Shown piece by piece: positions 33,387 through 43,700 of a stretch of DNA of 64,000 nt (the first letter of the stretch is position 1; every line of letters starts with the position of its first letter). The notes beneath the pieces are model-generated. The model did not search any database, was not told the DNA's origin, and saw only the letters and a list, made by a program, of their open reading frames with translations. Source of the DNA: an uncultured Lachnospiraceae bacterium (GTDB lineage Bacteria; Bacillota; Clostridia; Lachnospirales; Lachnospiraceae). The stretch is from assembly GCA_934394565.1 (NCBI GenBank), contig CAKRQV010000006.1, positions 1 through 64,000 on the forward strand, read 5' to 3'. The translations under genes and the position numbers were made by a program.

Positions 33387-33662
33387 AGGATGAGCACCGG
33401 CAGACTTTTCGGTATGGCTCTTCCCGGGCAAATCCCTAAAGGGAGGGTCTGCTGGTTCTTGGTGCGCAGCTGACCAGAGGGCAGGGGCATCAGCCGCTTA
33501 CCAGGCGGCTGATGAGTGGGGCCTGAGCCGAGTTTTCATCAGAAAACGCAGCGAATTCCCACTGTACCCTGTCCGGCGGGAAGCTGCACACCTAGAACCA
33601 GCACCCGAACGTCGGGATTTGTCCGGGAAGAGCCATACCGAAAAACCTGCCGGTGCTCGTCC
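33387..33662. repeat. 276-bp nested palindromic element
   Basis: Outer arms 33391-33435 and 33614-33658 are complementary at 42 of 45 positions. A second nested pair (33450-33470 with 33582-33602) matches at 19 of 21. An inner hairpin pairs CATCAGCCGC (33489-33498) with GCGGCTGATG (33505-33514). No open reading frame is supported. The GC content is clearly higher than in the AT-rich surroundings, pointing to insertion. Its right edge carries GAGGGACGGACG (minus strand, 33658-33669). Confidence 0.8.
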
Positions 33663-33728
33663 GTCCCTCCTATCCACTGCCATATGACAAAGAAAATATC
33701 CGTAAAATAATACACCATTCTTACAAGT

Positions 33729-33947
33729 TTACTGCTTCTGCAGTACACCTATTGCCATTTTAAGTAGTTCATCATTCACACCCGATTTTCGAATGGCAGA
33801 CTCATTTTCTCCATTCAGTAAACGTCGGATAAGATCAATCACAGCTTTGGCTCCACGGGCTTCGCCTAACTTTATGCCGCGAGCTTCACCCAATTTTATG
33901 CCACGTTCTTCGCCTCTCTGTTCCGCAATATCTAATACATCACACAT
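33729..33947 (-). CDS. Stand-alone C-terminal Rpn module, 72 aa
   Basis: The start MCDVLDIAEQRGEERG matches an internal segment of the neighbouring Rpn protein (MCDVLDVVENRGRAEG, about residue 231). The middle holds two GIKLGEAR repeats, followed by a C-terminal helical domain (IDLIRRLLNGENESAIRKSGVNDELLKMAI). It begins 22 bp after the Rpn stop with an AAAGGGA site. It may be the C-terminal remnant of a second Rpn gene, or a functional small protein like the internally started RpnS inhibitors known in enterobacteria. Confidence 0.6.
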   Translation of the reverse strand: MCDVLDIAEQRGEERGIKLGEARGIKLGEARGAKAVIDLIRRLLNGENESAIRKSGVNDELLKMAIGVLQKQ

Positions 33948-33969
33948 ATTCTTTACTTTCCCTTTTTAG

Positions 33970-34824
33970 CTACAACAGATGTAAAATATCCTTTACTGTC
34001 TCTTCTGTTTCACCTGTCATCCGTGCAATCTCCTTTACCATATAGCCCTGACCATATAATAAAGTCACAATCTTTGACACAGCTTCCGTCCGACCTTCTG
34101 CCCGACCTCGATTTTCTACAACGTCTAATACATCACACATATTCTCATTTTCCTTCCCGTCGTCTCTGTAGATTGCCTCCGCAAATCTGTCATCGTGTTC
34201 CATGATTGAAAGCAGCTGTAATACCGCTTCCACGTGTTTGATTTCTGTTTTTGTTGGTGTGTAACTGTTATTTTTTCGCTTTTGTACGAAATAATCTGCT
34301 ACAACTTTAAAATCGGACTGGAACATTTCTACCTGCTCGTCTGTCAGCCAGGCCACCTCAAACAGATTTACTTTATAGTCATTTACATAAGGATCCAGTT
34401 TCTCTGGAAGCGCTAGTTTTTCAAGTAACTGCAACGGCTTGTCCCATTTTTTATCATAGCCAAAGTACAGCACGATCGTGACTACTGGATATCTTTCCTG
34501 CCGCTTCGGTTCATCAGCCAACTGTGCCCTGTATGCTGCGCCATCATATCCGATCACCCGCAATGGCATATCTTGGTCTATAGTCGTCTGATTTTCAACC
34601 CCGATACAGGCAAAGCGTACCTCCTCCTTTTTCCATCGTTTGACTACATCTCTTTCCATCTCATGTAATACACCATTTTCCTTATAGAAAGCCTTTGCAC
34701 CTCTGTCTTCTAATTCTTCCGGCTGGATTTGCTTCTCTCCGTTAAACAGCAAAACGTTGACAATATCCGCAAATACATCATTATACGCCACAAGAATCTT
34801 TTCACTTAAATCCTTCTGTCCCAT
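33970..34824 (-). CDS. Rpn-family recombination-promoting nuclease / putative transposase
   Basis: A 284-aa protein of the PD-(D/E)xK Rpn family. The N-terminal nuclease domain (about residues 5-120) contains YNDVFADIVNVLLFNG and the catalytic-type VENQT segment. A middle helical region follows, and a variable C-terminal tail starts at MCDVLDVVENRGRAEG and ends with an HTH-like GYMVKEIARMTGETEETVKDIL. Family members cut DNA, and some act in phage defence or are toxic. AGGAG precedes the ATG. The locus shows duplication and decay around it. Confidence 0.85.
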   Translation of the reverse strand: MGQKDLSEKILVAYNDVFADIVNVLLFNGEKQIQPEELEDRGAKAFYKENGVLHEMERDVVKRWKKEEVRFACIGVENQTTIDQDMPLRVIGYDGAAYRAQLADEPKRQERYPVVTIVLYFGYDKKWDKPLQLLEKLALPEKLDPYVNDYKVNLFEVAWLTDEQVEMFQSDFKVVADYFVQKRKNNSYTPTKTEIKHVEAVLQLLSIMEHDDRFAEAIYRDDGKENENMCDVLDVVENRGRAEGRTEAVSKIVTLLYGQGYMVKEIARMTGETEETVKDILHLL

Positions 34825-35009
34825 AGATCTCCTACTCTGTTTTGACTTTCGTTTTTGAAATACATAACGACTGTTAAATTTGAAATGATAACCTTTGATG
34901 TCGAATTCTGATCAGAAATGCTTAATTTATACCATTAAATATACAACTACTTTATTCGTCTTATTTACTATAGCTCTTTTCATTCAGCTTGTCAATCCCT
35001 TTATACTGG
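34811..35009 (-). repeat. Leader of the intact Rpn gene, duplicated at 33125-33347
   Basis: AT-rich leader and promoter region sharing long identical blocks with the copy downstream of the gene. The two copies are in the same orientation about 1.7 kb apart, so they form a direct repeat flanking the Rpn gene, its C-terminal fragment and the palindrome. Confidence 0.65.
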
Positions 35010-35031
35010 TTTAATACTCTTTTATGTGAAA

Positions 35032-35057
35032 AAGCGTGCCTTATCAGTGGCACGCTT
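35032..35057 (-). terminator. Terminator of the DUF89 gene
   Basis: AAGCGTGCC (35032-35040) pairs with GGCACGCTT (35049-35057), with TTTTTC on the minus-strand exit. The stop codon of the gene lies inside the loop. Confidence 0.8.
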
Positions 35058-35928
35058 CTTCAACGCGGGATTCATGGATGAACATCCCGCCGTATTTTGG
35101 CTTGTTAAACCGCCGCATAAACAGTGGACATTTGCAAAGGAAGATGTAGTAGATCGGCCAGCCATAGCCGTAGGCTGTTTCGAAATTTCCCATGCCCTTT
35201 GCCAGGATCACGTCCGTCCGGGAGAGAAATTCCCGTACAGCTTCCGGTACATGTGCGGGTGCTGTACCTCCGATATCGGTTCCGTTATCCATGATCTCTG
35301 CCACCTGGTCTGCGCCGACCTGCAGCGCATCTTCTCTGGTTACATCGTTGGACACCGGTTCGCCGCGGACCATCATCACATAAGAAATCTTCGGCCACCT
35401 TTCCTTTAATGTCATCAGAAGCAGCTTGTCAAGAACGATCTCCCCACAGTTATCTGCCAGAAGCACCATGCGCCCGGCACTGTCCATCTCCCTGGTAAAA
35501 TGAACATATTCTTCTGCATCAATGCTCTCGGAGTCTGCCCTGGAAAACAGATCCAGAAGCTGCTCCTTTTCAATCGTATTCCCCGTGCCAAAATCAATAT
35601 AATTGGCGGTCTGGGCAAACACAAGCGCTGTGCGCACCGGATCATCTGATGCCTTTATACGGTTCAGAAACTCATTTTCCATGGAAAGCATCAGCTCGTT
35701 ATAATACCGCTTGATCTCTGTAAAATCCTGTTTTTTCCCAAAGTAGCGCTCATAGGCTTTTCGCATCTGCACCGACAAACAGGGAGCGGACTCTTTGTCA
35801 CCCTGTGCGGCAACGATTCCGGCGATCTCCCGGAAATAGTCGGCCTTTTTCTTTTCGTCTGTAAAAGATTCGATCTCTCTTCCTCTGCGGTCCAGAAGGC
35901 AACGCATACATTCACTGGTCAGTTCCAT
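35044..35928 (-). CDS. DUF89 / ARMT1-like metal-dependent phosphatase
   Basis: A 294-aa protein of the DUF89 family, metal-dependent phosphatases thought to remove damaged phosphometabolites. Visible features are an N-terminal CMRCLLDRR, the catalytic-type DNCGE block (LLADNCGEIVLDKLLL, about residue 160), VRGEPVSNDVTREDA, GTDIGGTAP and AKGMGNFETAYGY near the C-terminus. AGGAGA selects the ATG ending at 35928 over a frame to 35988. It lies 10 bp after a LacI-type regulator, so its substrate may be a sugar phosphate or nucleotide sensed by that regulator. Confidence 0.85.
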   Translation of the reverse strand: MELTSECMRCLLDRRGREIESFTDEKKKADYFREIAGIVAAQGDKESAPCLSVQMRKAYERYFGKKQDFTEIKRYYNELMLSMENEFLNRIKASDDPVRTALVFAQTANYIDFGTGNTIEKEQLLDLFSRADSESIDAEEYVHFTREMDSAGRMVLLADNCGEIVLDKLLLMTLKERWPKISYVMMVRGEPVSNDVTREDALQVGADQVAEIMDNGTDIGGTAPAHVPEAVREFLSRTDVILAKGMGNFETAYGYGWPIYYIFLCKCPLFMRRFNKPKYGGMFIHESRVEEACH

Positions 35929-35938
35929 ATCATTTCTC

Positions 35939-36985
35939 CTATGCAATCGTTTCGCGTATACAGATATCCAGACAGGTATGTACCACATCCTGTGCCGGCA
36001 ATGTACCGCTGCTCAAATAATCATACAGTATCTGCAGGGGCTCGCTGCCCTGCCGCTCAGCCTCCTGACCGATCGTGGCATTTAAGATGCCGTCCTTAAG
36101 CATCCGAAGCGTAGACTCTGCTTTATCGTGGCTGATCACGGCCATGCTGTCCTGCCGTCCGGCAGCACAGACAGCCCTGCAGGCGCCGTATACGCCACCG
36201 GCGACAATATACAGTCCCGTAATCTCCGGATGGGCCGCCAGCATCTGCCTTGTCACGTCAAAGCTGATAAAGTCATCATCCTGATTGGCTGCGGCTGCTT
36301 CGATCGTCAGTCCCGGATATCTTTTCTGTAAAATCTCCTGAAATCCCTTTTCCCGTTCTACATGGCAGGTGACCATAGACGAACCACTGATGATCCCGAC
36401 CTTTCCCCCCTGCGGATGAAAGAGTCCCATCAGTCCACCGGCCACTTCTCCGGCCTTTTTATAGTCACTGCCTACATAGCAGAGCCTGTCGGAATCTTCG
36501 AGGTCTGAATTTACCGTGACCACCGGGATTCCTGCGGCTGAAAGCTCTTTCAGCCTTTTAGCCACTGCCGGATGGCCAAAGGGTGTGATAGCCAGTCCCT
36601 GGACTCCCTCGGCCACCATACGGTCGATCTTTTCGATCTGTCCGGCTCCGGTTTCATCTTCTATACTGCTTGACGCCTTTAGCACCGTCACCCCGAAGCT
36701 TTTCAGCTCATTTTCTTTTTCTTCTACCCCGCGCAGTACTTCCGTAAAAAAGGGGTTGGCTGTTGTTCCCTGAAAGATCAGATAGCCGAGCCTTATATTT
36801 TTACGGCTGATCGCCAGTGTACGGCCAATGCTGTTTGGCACATAGCCTACAGAATCCACAATTTTCTGTACTTTTCGCGCTGTTTCCTCACTGACACCGC
36901 CCCGGTGATTGAGTACCCGGTCCACCGTTCCCCGGGATACCCCCGCCATCTGCGCAATTTCTTTTAATGTGATCATAGTTTCCAC
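35939..36985 (-). CDS. LacI-family transcriptional regulator
   Basis: A 348-aa protein. The N-terminal LacI helix-turn-helix ITLKEIAQMAGVSRGTVDRVLNHRGGV differs from the usual SxxTVSRVLN by an Asp after Val, a variant seen in a subgroup with ribose-type sensor domains. The periplasmic-binding-like domain spans about residues 60-345 and includes VVTVNSDLEDSDRLCYVGSDY. The start is GTG at 36985 or ATG at 36976, and no clear ribosome site is seen. It precedes the DUF89 gene in an operon. Its ligand is unknown. Confidence 0.85.
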   Translation of the reverse strand: METMITLKEIAQMAGVSRGTVDRVLNHRGGVSEETARKVQKIVDSVGYVPNSIGRTLAISRKNIRLGYLIFQGTTANPFFTEVLRGVEEKENELKSFGVTVLKASSSIEDETGAGQIEKIDRMVAEGVQGLAITPFGHPAVAKRLKELSAAGIPVVTVNSDLEDSDRLCYVGSDYKKAGEVAGGLMGLFHPQGGKVGIISGSSMVTCHVEREKGFQEILQKRYPGLTIEAAAANQDDDFISFDVTRQMLAAHPEITGLYIVAGGVYGACRAVCAAGRQDSMAVISHDKAESTLRMLKDGILNATIGQEAERQGSEPLQILYDYLSSGTLPAQDVVHTCLDICIRETIA

Positions 36986-37071
36986 ATAAGCGGTTTTCCC
37001 GCCCTTTCCCGCATTTTCCTTGCATACCCTTTTGGGGTACTTTCTCTACTGTTCAGTATACTTCTTTTTTT

Positions 37072-40000
37072 CTATACCGGCAACACATCCCTCAGGGCAA
37101 AAGAATAGATCAGCCGCCGTACCACCGGTCTGCCAGTCAGCCGTGCAAGGGCCTTTGCATAATACTTTAACTGGACACGGTACTTATCCACCAGATCCTG
37201 TCCGTCCGGGCGCGTAACGCGGTCCGTTTTATAATCCACAAGCACCAGACCGTCTGCTGTCTCATAGTAGGCATCAATGATTCCCTGTACAAGGATTGTC
37301 TCCTCACTTCCTGCAAAACGGGGATCGGCCTCTCCGGCCGGTACCGTCAGAAAAAACTGCCGTTCCCGGTACAGCCGCCCCTCTCTGCTGGCCGCAGCCA
37401 TTTCCTTTCCCAATGAGCTTTCCATAAAGCAGGTAAAATCCTCCGGGCGCAGCATAGCGGCATCCGCCTCACTGAGCATGCCTCTTCCGGCAAGTTTCTC
37501 AATCTGCGTCTTCATATCCGTACCTGCAGCGTACGCTTCGTAATCCATGCATTCCATCATCCGGTGATAGGCCGTACCGCGCAGTGCACCCTGACTGGCC
37601 GTCTGGCGGCTTCCCTGCATAAAGGATGGAATATACGGAATCACCTCCGGCTCTTCGTACAGGCTGTGCCCCTGTTCCTCTTCATAAGCTTTCAGCTTCA
37701 GTTCAGATACACTGAGCTTTGGCGGCATATCTGCATAAGCCTGATAGGCATAGGTGTATCCCAGGGTTTTTTTGAGATATTCTCTCGCATTTTTGTCATA
37801 TATTTTTTCCGGATCAATTGCCCGGATATCTTCTTCCAGAGCTTTTTGCTGCAGCTGTCCGGTCATTTCCGATACCAGAAGATCCTCCACCTGAAACAGC
37901 CGTATCCGGAAATCTCCTTCCGGCAATGTATGCTTTGTGTATACACCTGTTCCCTGTATACCCCGTTCCTTCGCCAGCTGTGCCAGTGCCTGACTGCCTC
38001 CCAATGCCTGCAGGATCCAGTCCATATAGGAAGAAGCAAACAAAAGACGACCATACGGCAGAGCGTCTTCCTTTTCCTGTACTCCCTGCATGATCTCAGT
38101 CAGCTTCTTATCCGCAGATGCAAGAGTTCCGGTAAGGATCAATTTCTGTTTGGCACGGGTCAGCGCCACATAAAGCACGCGAAGCTCCTCGCCAAGGGTC
38201 TCCTCCCGGAGAATATTCTGCAGGACTTTATGATACAGCGTCTCTTCCTTTGTGCGAAGCGCTGTATGGACACAGGGCATGCCGATACCAAGCTCCGGGT
38301 GCAGCGTCACCATCTGGCGCGTATCCGTCATATTAAAGCTTTTGCCAAGTCCCGCCACGAGGACAACCGGAAATTCCAGACCCTTACTGTTGTGGATACT
38401 CATGATCCGCACCATATCGGTCTCTCTTTCCGCCACGCCTGCCTCACCGAAATCCACCTGATATTTCTGCAGACTGTCGATATACCGCAGGAAATGAAAC
38501 AGGCCACTGTAGCTGCTCTTTTCATATTCTCCGGCCTTTTCCACCAGCATCAGCAGATTGGCCCTGCGCTGACTGCCCGCCGGCATGGCACTGACCTGTT
38601 CCAGATAGCCGGAAGCCTCATACAGCTCGATCAGCAGTTCTCGCACGGATGTATATGAGATTTTTTCTCTCAATATATCATACTGTTTCCAGAAGTTTTC
38701 CAGACGATATGCCAGATCTGGATCTGCTGTTTTTTCGAACGGATAGCTTCTGGCTGAACTGTACAGGGGCTTTGTCGACGCACTGTTTTTTATTTTTGCC
38801 ATATCTTCGGCCGACAGACCGGCAAAGGCAGACGTCAGCACTGCCGTCAACGGCATCTCCTGCAACGGATTGTCCAGAAGCCGCAGATACTGCAGCACCG
38901 TAACCACCTCCGGGGCACTGAAATACCCTACCCGGGAAATACTGACTGCGGGAATACTGCGCTCTTTGAGCACCCGTGTAAAAATCTCAGACCAGCCGCG
39001 GATACTGCGAAGCAAAATGACGATATCACCATAACGGATCTTTCGCCGCTCTTTCGTCTCTTCGTCTGTGATCCACTCCCGGCCAACCATCCGGCGAATC
39101 CGGTCCGCTGCCAGAATGGCTTCCAGTTCCCTGGCCGAACCCAACTCTTTTGCATCCTCGGTATCCTTTTCGATCATCAGAAGCTCCGAGGCACAGTCCG
39201 TCTCTGCCTCCGGCCATACGGCACCAGGGTAAAGATAGACCGAAGGATCGTAGCCGATACCGCCAAGGGGCTTTGTCATCAGCCGGGCAAACAGACAGTT
39301 AACACTGTCGATCACCTCCCGGCGACTTCGGAAATTTTTATGCAGATCGATTCTCTGGCAGGCGCTGTCCGCCAAAGTGTAAGTTTCATATTTTTCCATA
39401 AAAAGCTCCGGCCGGGCCAGACGGAACTTGTAGATACTCTGTTTGACATCACCTACCATAAACAGATTATGCTGTCCATTCCTCTCACGGCTGACGGCAG
39501 TAAGAATCTTTTCCTGCACCAGGTTGGAATCCTGATATTCATCGATCATGATCTGGGCATAGCAAGACGAAAGCTCTCTGGCCGCCTCTGTAGGCACTTC
39601 GCTGCCATCCGCCTGTCTGTCCACCAGCACCTTAAGCGCCATATGTTCCACGTCGTTAAAGTCCAGCAGATTTTTCTCCCGCTTGGCCGCTGCCAGATTT
39701 TCCCCAAAATGTAAGGTCAACGTGATCAGACCGCGGATAACCGGCAGGGACTGGTGCATTTTCTTCCAGACTTCTTCGAGGGAATCGCTGTAGTATGCCT
39801 TTGCTATCCGCTCCTGCAGAATCTCCTTTGTGCGAGCACGTTCCTTTTGCACCTGCAGTTTCTTTTCCTCCTGCACATCCGGCACCTTTTTCCCGGAAAG
39901 TGCCTTTGGTTTATAGCCAAGAAGAAGCGTGCGCAGGTTCTCATATCCGGTCGCCACTGCCACATTTTCCATATAGTCCCGGTCATTTTCCAATGCCTCC

Positions 40001-40776
40001 ACGTACTGACCGGGCCCATGTTCAGAAAGGGCCACCGCCATTCCGCGTCGGTTGGCCTCCATAGCTTCCAGCAAAAGCGCTTTTGTCAGCTCTTCCACCT
40101 TACCGATCCAGGGCATCTGCTCCAATGCTTCTTTGGACTCTGCCTCATATGGGGCAAGGCAGGAGTTAAGCCATACCTCTGGCCACGGATGACTCTGGGC
40201 CAGCGTATAGAGCTTCAGCACGGCCGTTTCCAGACTTTCATCACTTTTTCCGCTGTCCAGCGTCTCCGCCAGTGCAACAAAATCCGGTGTCTGTGTTTCG
40301 TACGCTTCCTCCAACGTTCTGGAAAGCACATCCTGCAGCAGAAGTTTCTGCTCGCCCTCATCAGTTACTCTGGCTCCTGGATCCAGATCGATCTGCTGGA
40401 AATAGCTGCGGATCACATAGGAACAGAAACCATCGATTGTCGTGATCTGGGCATGGTGGATCAGCGTCGTCTGCTTCTGCAAATGGGTATTATCCGGATC
40501 TGTTTCCAGCTTTTCCTCCAGCGCACGGATCAGCCTGTCCTTCATCTGTGCCGCCGCAGCCCTTGTAAAGGTCACAACCAGCAGCTCATCCACATTCAGC
40601 GGATGCTCTCCCTCACTGATCAGCTGCAGGATTCTTTCTACAAGCACCGCCGTCTTACCGGAGCCTGCGGCTGCACTCACGAGAATATTTCTCTCCCGCA
40701 GATCGATTACTTTCTGCTGTTCATCTGTCCACTTCACTGTCACTGTCTTCCTTTTCTTCTCTGTATATCCGGCCAT
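37072..40776 (-). CDS. addA: ATP-dependent helicase/nuclease subunit A
   Basis: Helicase and 5' nuclease subunit of AddAB, which processes double-strand breaks for RecA. The 1,234-aa protein has the UvrD-type Walker A VSAAAGSGKTAVLVERI (about residues 33-49), motif II IMIDEYQDSN, motif III/IV GDVKQSIYKFR, and motif VI LRVLYVALTRAKQKL. A C-terminal RecB-type nuclease has GTAYHRMME and the metal site VDYKTDRV. The frame overlaps addB by 56 bp. A later GTG (VKWTDEQQ) is an alternative start. Confidence 0.95.
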   Translation of the reverse strand: MAGYTEKKRKTVTVKWTDEQQKVIDLRERNILVSAAAGSGKTAVLVERILQLISEGEHPLNVDELLVVTFTRAAAAQMKDRLIRALEEKLETDPDNTHLQKQTTLIHHAQITTIDGFCSYVIRSYFQQIDLDPGARVTDEGEQKLLLQDVLSRTLEEAYETQTPDFVALAETLDSGKSDESLETAVLKLYTLAQSHPWPEVWLNSCLAPYEAESKEALEQMPWIGKVEELTKALLLEAMEANRRGMAVALSEHGPGQYVEALENDRDYMENVAVATGYENLRTLLLGYKPKALSGKKVPDVQEEKKLQVQKERARTKEILQERIAKAYYSDSLEEVWKKMHQSLPVIRGLITLTLHFGENLAAAKREKNLLDFNDVEHMALKVLVDRQADGSEVPTEAARELSSCYAQIMIDEYQDSNLVQEKILTAVSRERNGQHNLFMVGDVKQSIYKFRLARPELFMEKYETYTLADSACQRIDLHKNFRSRREVIDSVNCLFARLMTKPLGGIGYDPSVYLYPGAVWPEAETDCASELLMIEKDTEDAKELGSARELEAILAADRIRRMVGREWITDEETKERRKIRYGDIVILLRSIRGWSEIFTRVLKERSIPAVSISRVGYFSAPEVVTVLQYLRLLDNPLQEMPLTAVLTSAFAGLSAEDMAKIKNSASTKPLYSSARSYPFEKTADPDLAYRLENFWKQYDILREKISYTSVRELLIELYEASGYLEQVSAMPAGSQRRANLLMLVEKAGEYEKSSYSGLFHFLRYIDSLQKYQVDFGEAGVAERETDMVRIMSIHNSKGLEFPVVLVAGLGKSFNMTDTRQMVTLHPELGIGMPCVHTALRTKEETLYHKVLQNILREETLGEELRVLYVALTRAKQKLILTGTLASADKKLTEIMQGVQEKEDALPYGRLLFASSYMDWILQALGGSQALAQLAKERGIQGTGVYTKHTLPEGDFRIRLFQVEDLLVSEMTGQLQQKALEEDIRAIDPEKIYDKNAREYLKKTLGYTYAYQAYADMPPKLSVSELKLKAYEEEQGHSLYEEPEVIPYIPSFMQGSRQTASQGALRGTAYHRMMECMDYEAYAAGTDMKTQIEKLAGRGMLSEADAAMLRPEDFTCFMESSLGKEMAAASREGRLYRERQFFLTVPAGEADPRFAGSEETILVQGIIDAYYETADGLVLVDYKTDRVTRPDGQDLVDKYRVQLKYYAKALARLTGRPVVRRLIYSFALRDVLPV

Positions 40777-43700
40777 CCAGGATCTCCTGCCACAGCCAGT
40801 CCTTATTCTGCTTCTTCAGCTGCCGGAATGTACAGCCGGCAAGCCTTGTATCAAAACCACACACTTCCTGATATGCACAGAAATCACAGGCTGTACGTTC
40901 CCCCTGACGGCAGGGATTTTTTCCGGCCGCACCGCTTAATATCTCCTGTCCGATCTGTACCGCCTTTTTTACGGCGTAATCCGTCAGTGCCTGAAACTGT
41001 TCTTCGTCTATGGCCGAGGATCTGGCACTCAGGGAACCGTCTTTTTTGCGCTCCAGCGGCAGCATACGGGACTTGTATCCCGGCTCCAGCCGGTTATCCA
41101 GATGGCAGTAGACCTTTTCATCGGAGGACACCAGTCCGTTCATCCGGAGTGTTTTCAGCCGCAGATCCTCTGCAGGGTCATTCTCCCCGGCTTCGATCAG
41201 CGGATCCTGCATCTGGTAATACAACATCGCTGCCGGGGACGTCTTTTTATCCGGATGGTGTCCTTTTTCAATTTCGAGTGCAGCTTTCATATACAGGATC
41301 AGCTGCAGCTGCAGGCCATAATAGAAATCCTCGAGAGAAAAGCTCGTATTTCCTGATTTGCAGTCTACGATCCGTACCAGCACCTGCCCGGAATCCCTGT
41401 ACAGATCCATACGGTCGATCTTGCCGCGCAGATACATCCGTCCGGTTTCGGACAGCTGCAGACACATACTGTCCAGAAAGCTCTGGCTGTCAAAGCTGAT
41501 CTCAAAGCCTGCCGGTTCAAAATCGCTGTCCTTTAACTCTTCCCGGATTGCCCATAGGCTGCGCCGCAGCAATTTTTCAATACGCTTCCCCATATAACGG
41601 TTTCTGGCCGAGCTTAGCAGGATCTGGTTGCCATACTCCTCCATGACCTGCGACAGACACTGACTGATCAGCTCATTTTCCCTTTCTGCGGGGATTGTCT
41701 TTAAAGTATAGCCTTCCTTTCCGGCCAGACGGCCAAAAAGCTCCATACAGGCATGCAGCAGTATACCCAGATCCACTGGCCGAAAACTATATTCCTCTCT
41801 CTCCGAAATCTGCAGGCCATACTGCAGGAAATGGGCATAGGCACAGGCCGCATACCGCTCGATCCGGGATACACTGTTCATCAGCTGATCCCCGTACAGC
41901 ACCCGGGCCACCGCCTGGCTGATCCGATCCGTGTGCGGTGTGTTTTTCGCCGCTTCCAAAAGTGTATCGATCTTTGCCTGATTTTCCGGTTTCTGCAAAA
42001 GGAAGCCAAACAGCTCTTTTTCTTCTGCTGTCAGGGCTGCACCGCCGGGACGTTTGATCAGCTGCAGCAAAAGAGCTTTTGCATCCACCTCTGTCTCGAT
42101 CTGGCCGATCCGCTCCGGTGGCTGTACAGCTTCCAGCCGCAGAGCCGGAAACAGCCGCCTTAACGTACCAAACAGGTAGGCCGGGCCGGTCTGTTCGCCC
42201 TTTGCCGAACTGGCCGCATAGGATACGCTGACATACGACGAAGGCTTGGTCAGATGCAGATACAGATAAAACTTCTGGATAAAGATTGTCTCCCTCGGTG
42301 ACGGCGCAAGCTCTACGGCCATCTGCTCCAGCATATCCCTGTCTGTTTCCGACAACAGACCGCCACTGGACAGTCCGCCCGGGATCACCTGATCATTGAC
42401 CCCGACAAAAAACAGCGCTTTCAGCGATTTCAGACGGGTTCTTTCTACATCGCCGATCAGCACCTGATCCGCCGTCGGCGGAATGATACCGATACGCAAT
42501 TCCATCAGACCTTCTTCCATCAGCTGGGCAAAATCACGGATGGATACCGGCTCCTCACCAAGTATCTCCACCATCTTATCCATAAGATCCATCACCGCCC
42601 GGTAGATCTGCGCATATTCTCTGGCAAGCGCCGCTTCGCCACACTCCTCAAATTCCTTCCGTTTCTTTTCCATCTTTGTCTGTGCATCCAGCGACAGCAA
42701 AAAGGCATACAGGGCTTCACAGCAGCTTTTCACTGTTCTTTTCCTGCTGTGCATAGCCTCCGTAAAAGGCGCTAAAACCGTCATTACACGACCGCGCATT
42801 TCTTCCAGCGCCGGTACACGCCCTGGATCCATCCGCTGACTGTGGGCATAAAAACGGTTTTCCCAGCTTTTTCTTCCCCGGATACCCAGCGCCAGACAGT
42901 AATTTTCCAGCTCGTCTATCTCTTCTGTTGCGAGATTGGAAAGTCCTGTTCTGAGATAGCGAAACATACTCTCATAGTCAAAGCTGCTGCTCTGTATAGC
43001 CAGTACCGCCCGGATGCATTCCACCAGCGGATTGGCCAGCACATGACGGCGGCTGTCGAGGAAGCAGGGGATCTGTGCCTTCGTAAAGGCACGGACAGCT
43101 TCAAAGCCATAGCTTTCCAGATCTCCGGTGATCACGGCAATATCCCGGTAACGGTATCCCTTTTCCCGTACCAGACGGTGAATACGCCGACTGACCTCCT
43201 CCATCTCTGTTGCCGGCCGGTCACAGACAAACAGCTGTATATGTTCCGGCTTCTTTTTATAAACTGCACGGTCATAGCGAAACAGATGCTTTTCCAGAAA
43301 ACGCAGATCTGTGCAGTCACCGAAACGATCCGCACCGTGGGATGGTATACGGACCACATCCTCTATGGGAACCTTCTCTTCTCTGGCAATATGACACAGT
43401 GCTGCCACCGTCTTTTTTGTCATCCAGGACAGCTCCTGCAAACCGCTTCTGCCAAAGGGATCTTCTCTTTCATCCAGTGTCAGCGTCACATATACCATGG
43501 GACAGCAGGTTAAGAGCGTACCGATCAGACGGTTCTGTATCGGTGTAAAGCCCGTAAAGCCGTCCAGCACAATCGTTGTATGTTTTATACTATCAGAGAG
43601 TGGAATCACACGGCACAGCTGATCCAGCACCTCTTCAGTGGTCACATAATGACTGTCCATAAATTCCTGAAAACCCCGGTATAAAATTTCCACATCCTCC

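Noticed and set aside
37026..37041. TACCC...GGGTA palindrome upstream of the LacI-type gene as an operator
   Set aside because: Arms of only 5-6 bp and no second copy near the promoter of the DUF89 operon, so it is too weak to support.
39754..41499. A 581-codon plus-strand frame across the addA/addB junction
   Set aside because: Both minus-strand genes have full catalytic motifs through this stretch. The opposite frame has no domain and is a by-product of codon bias.
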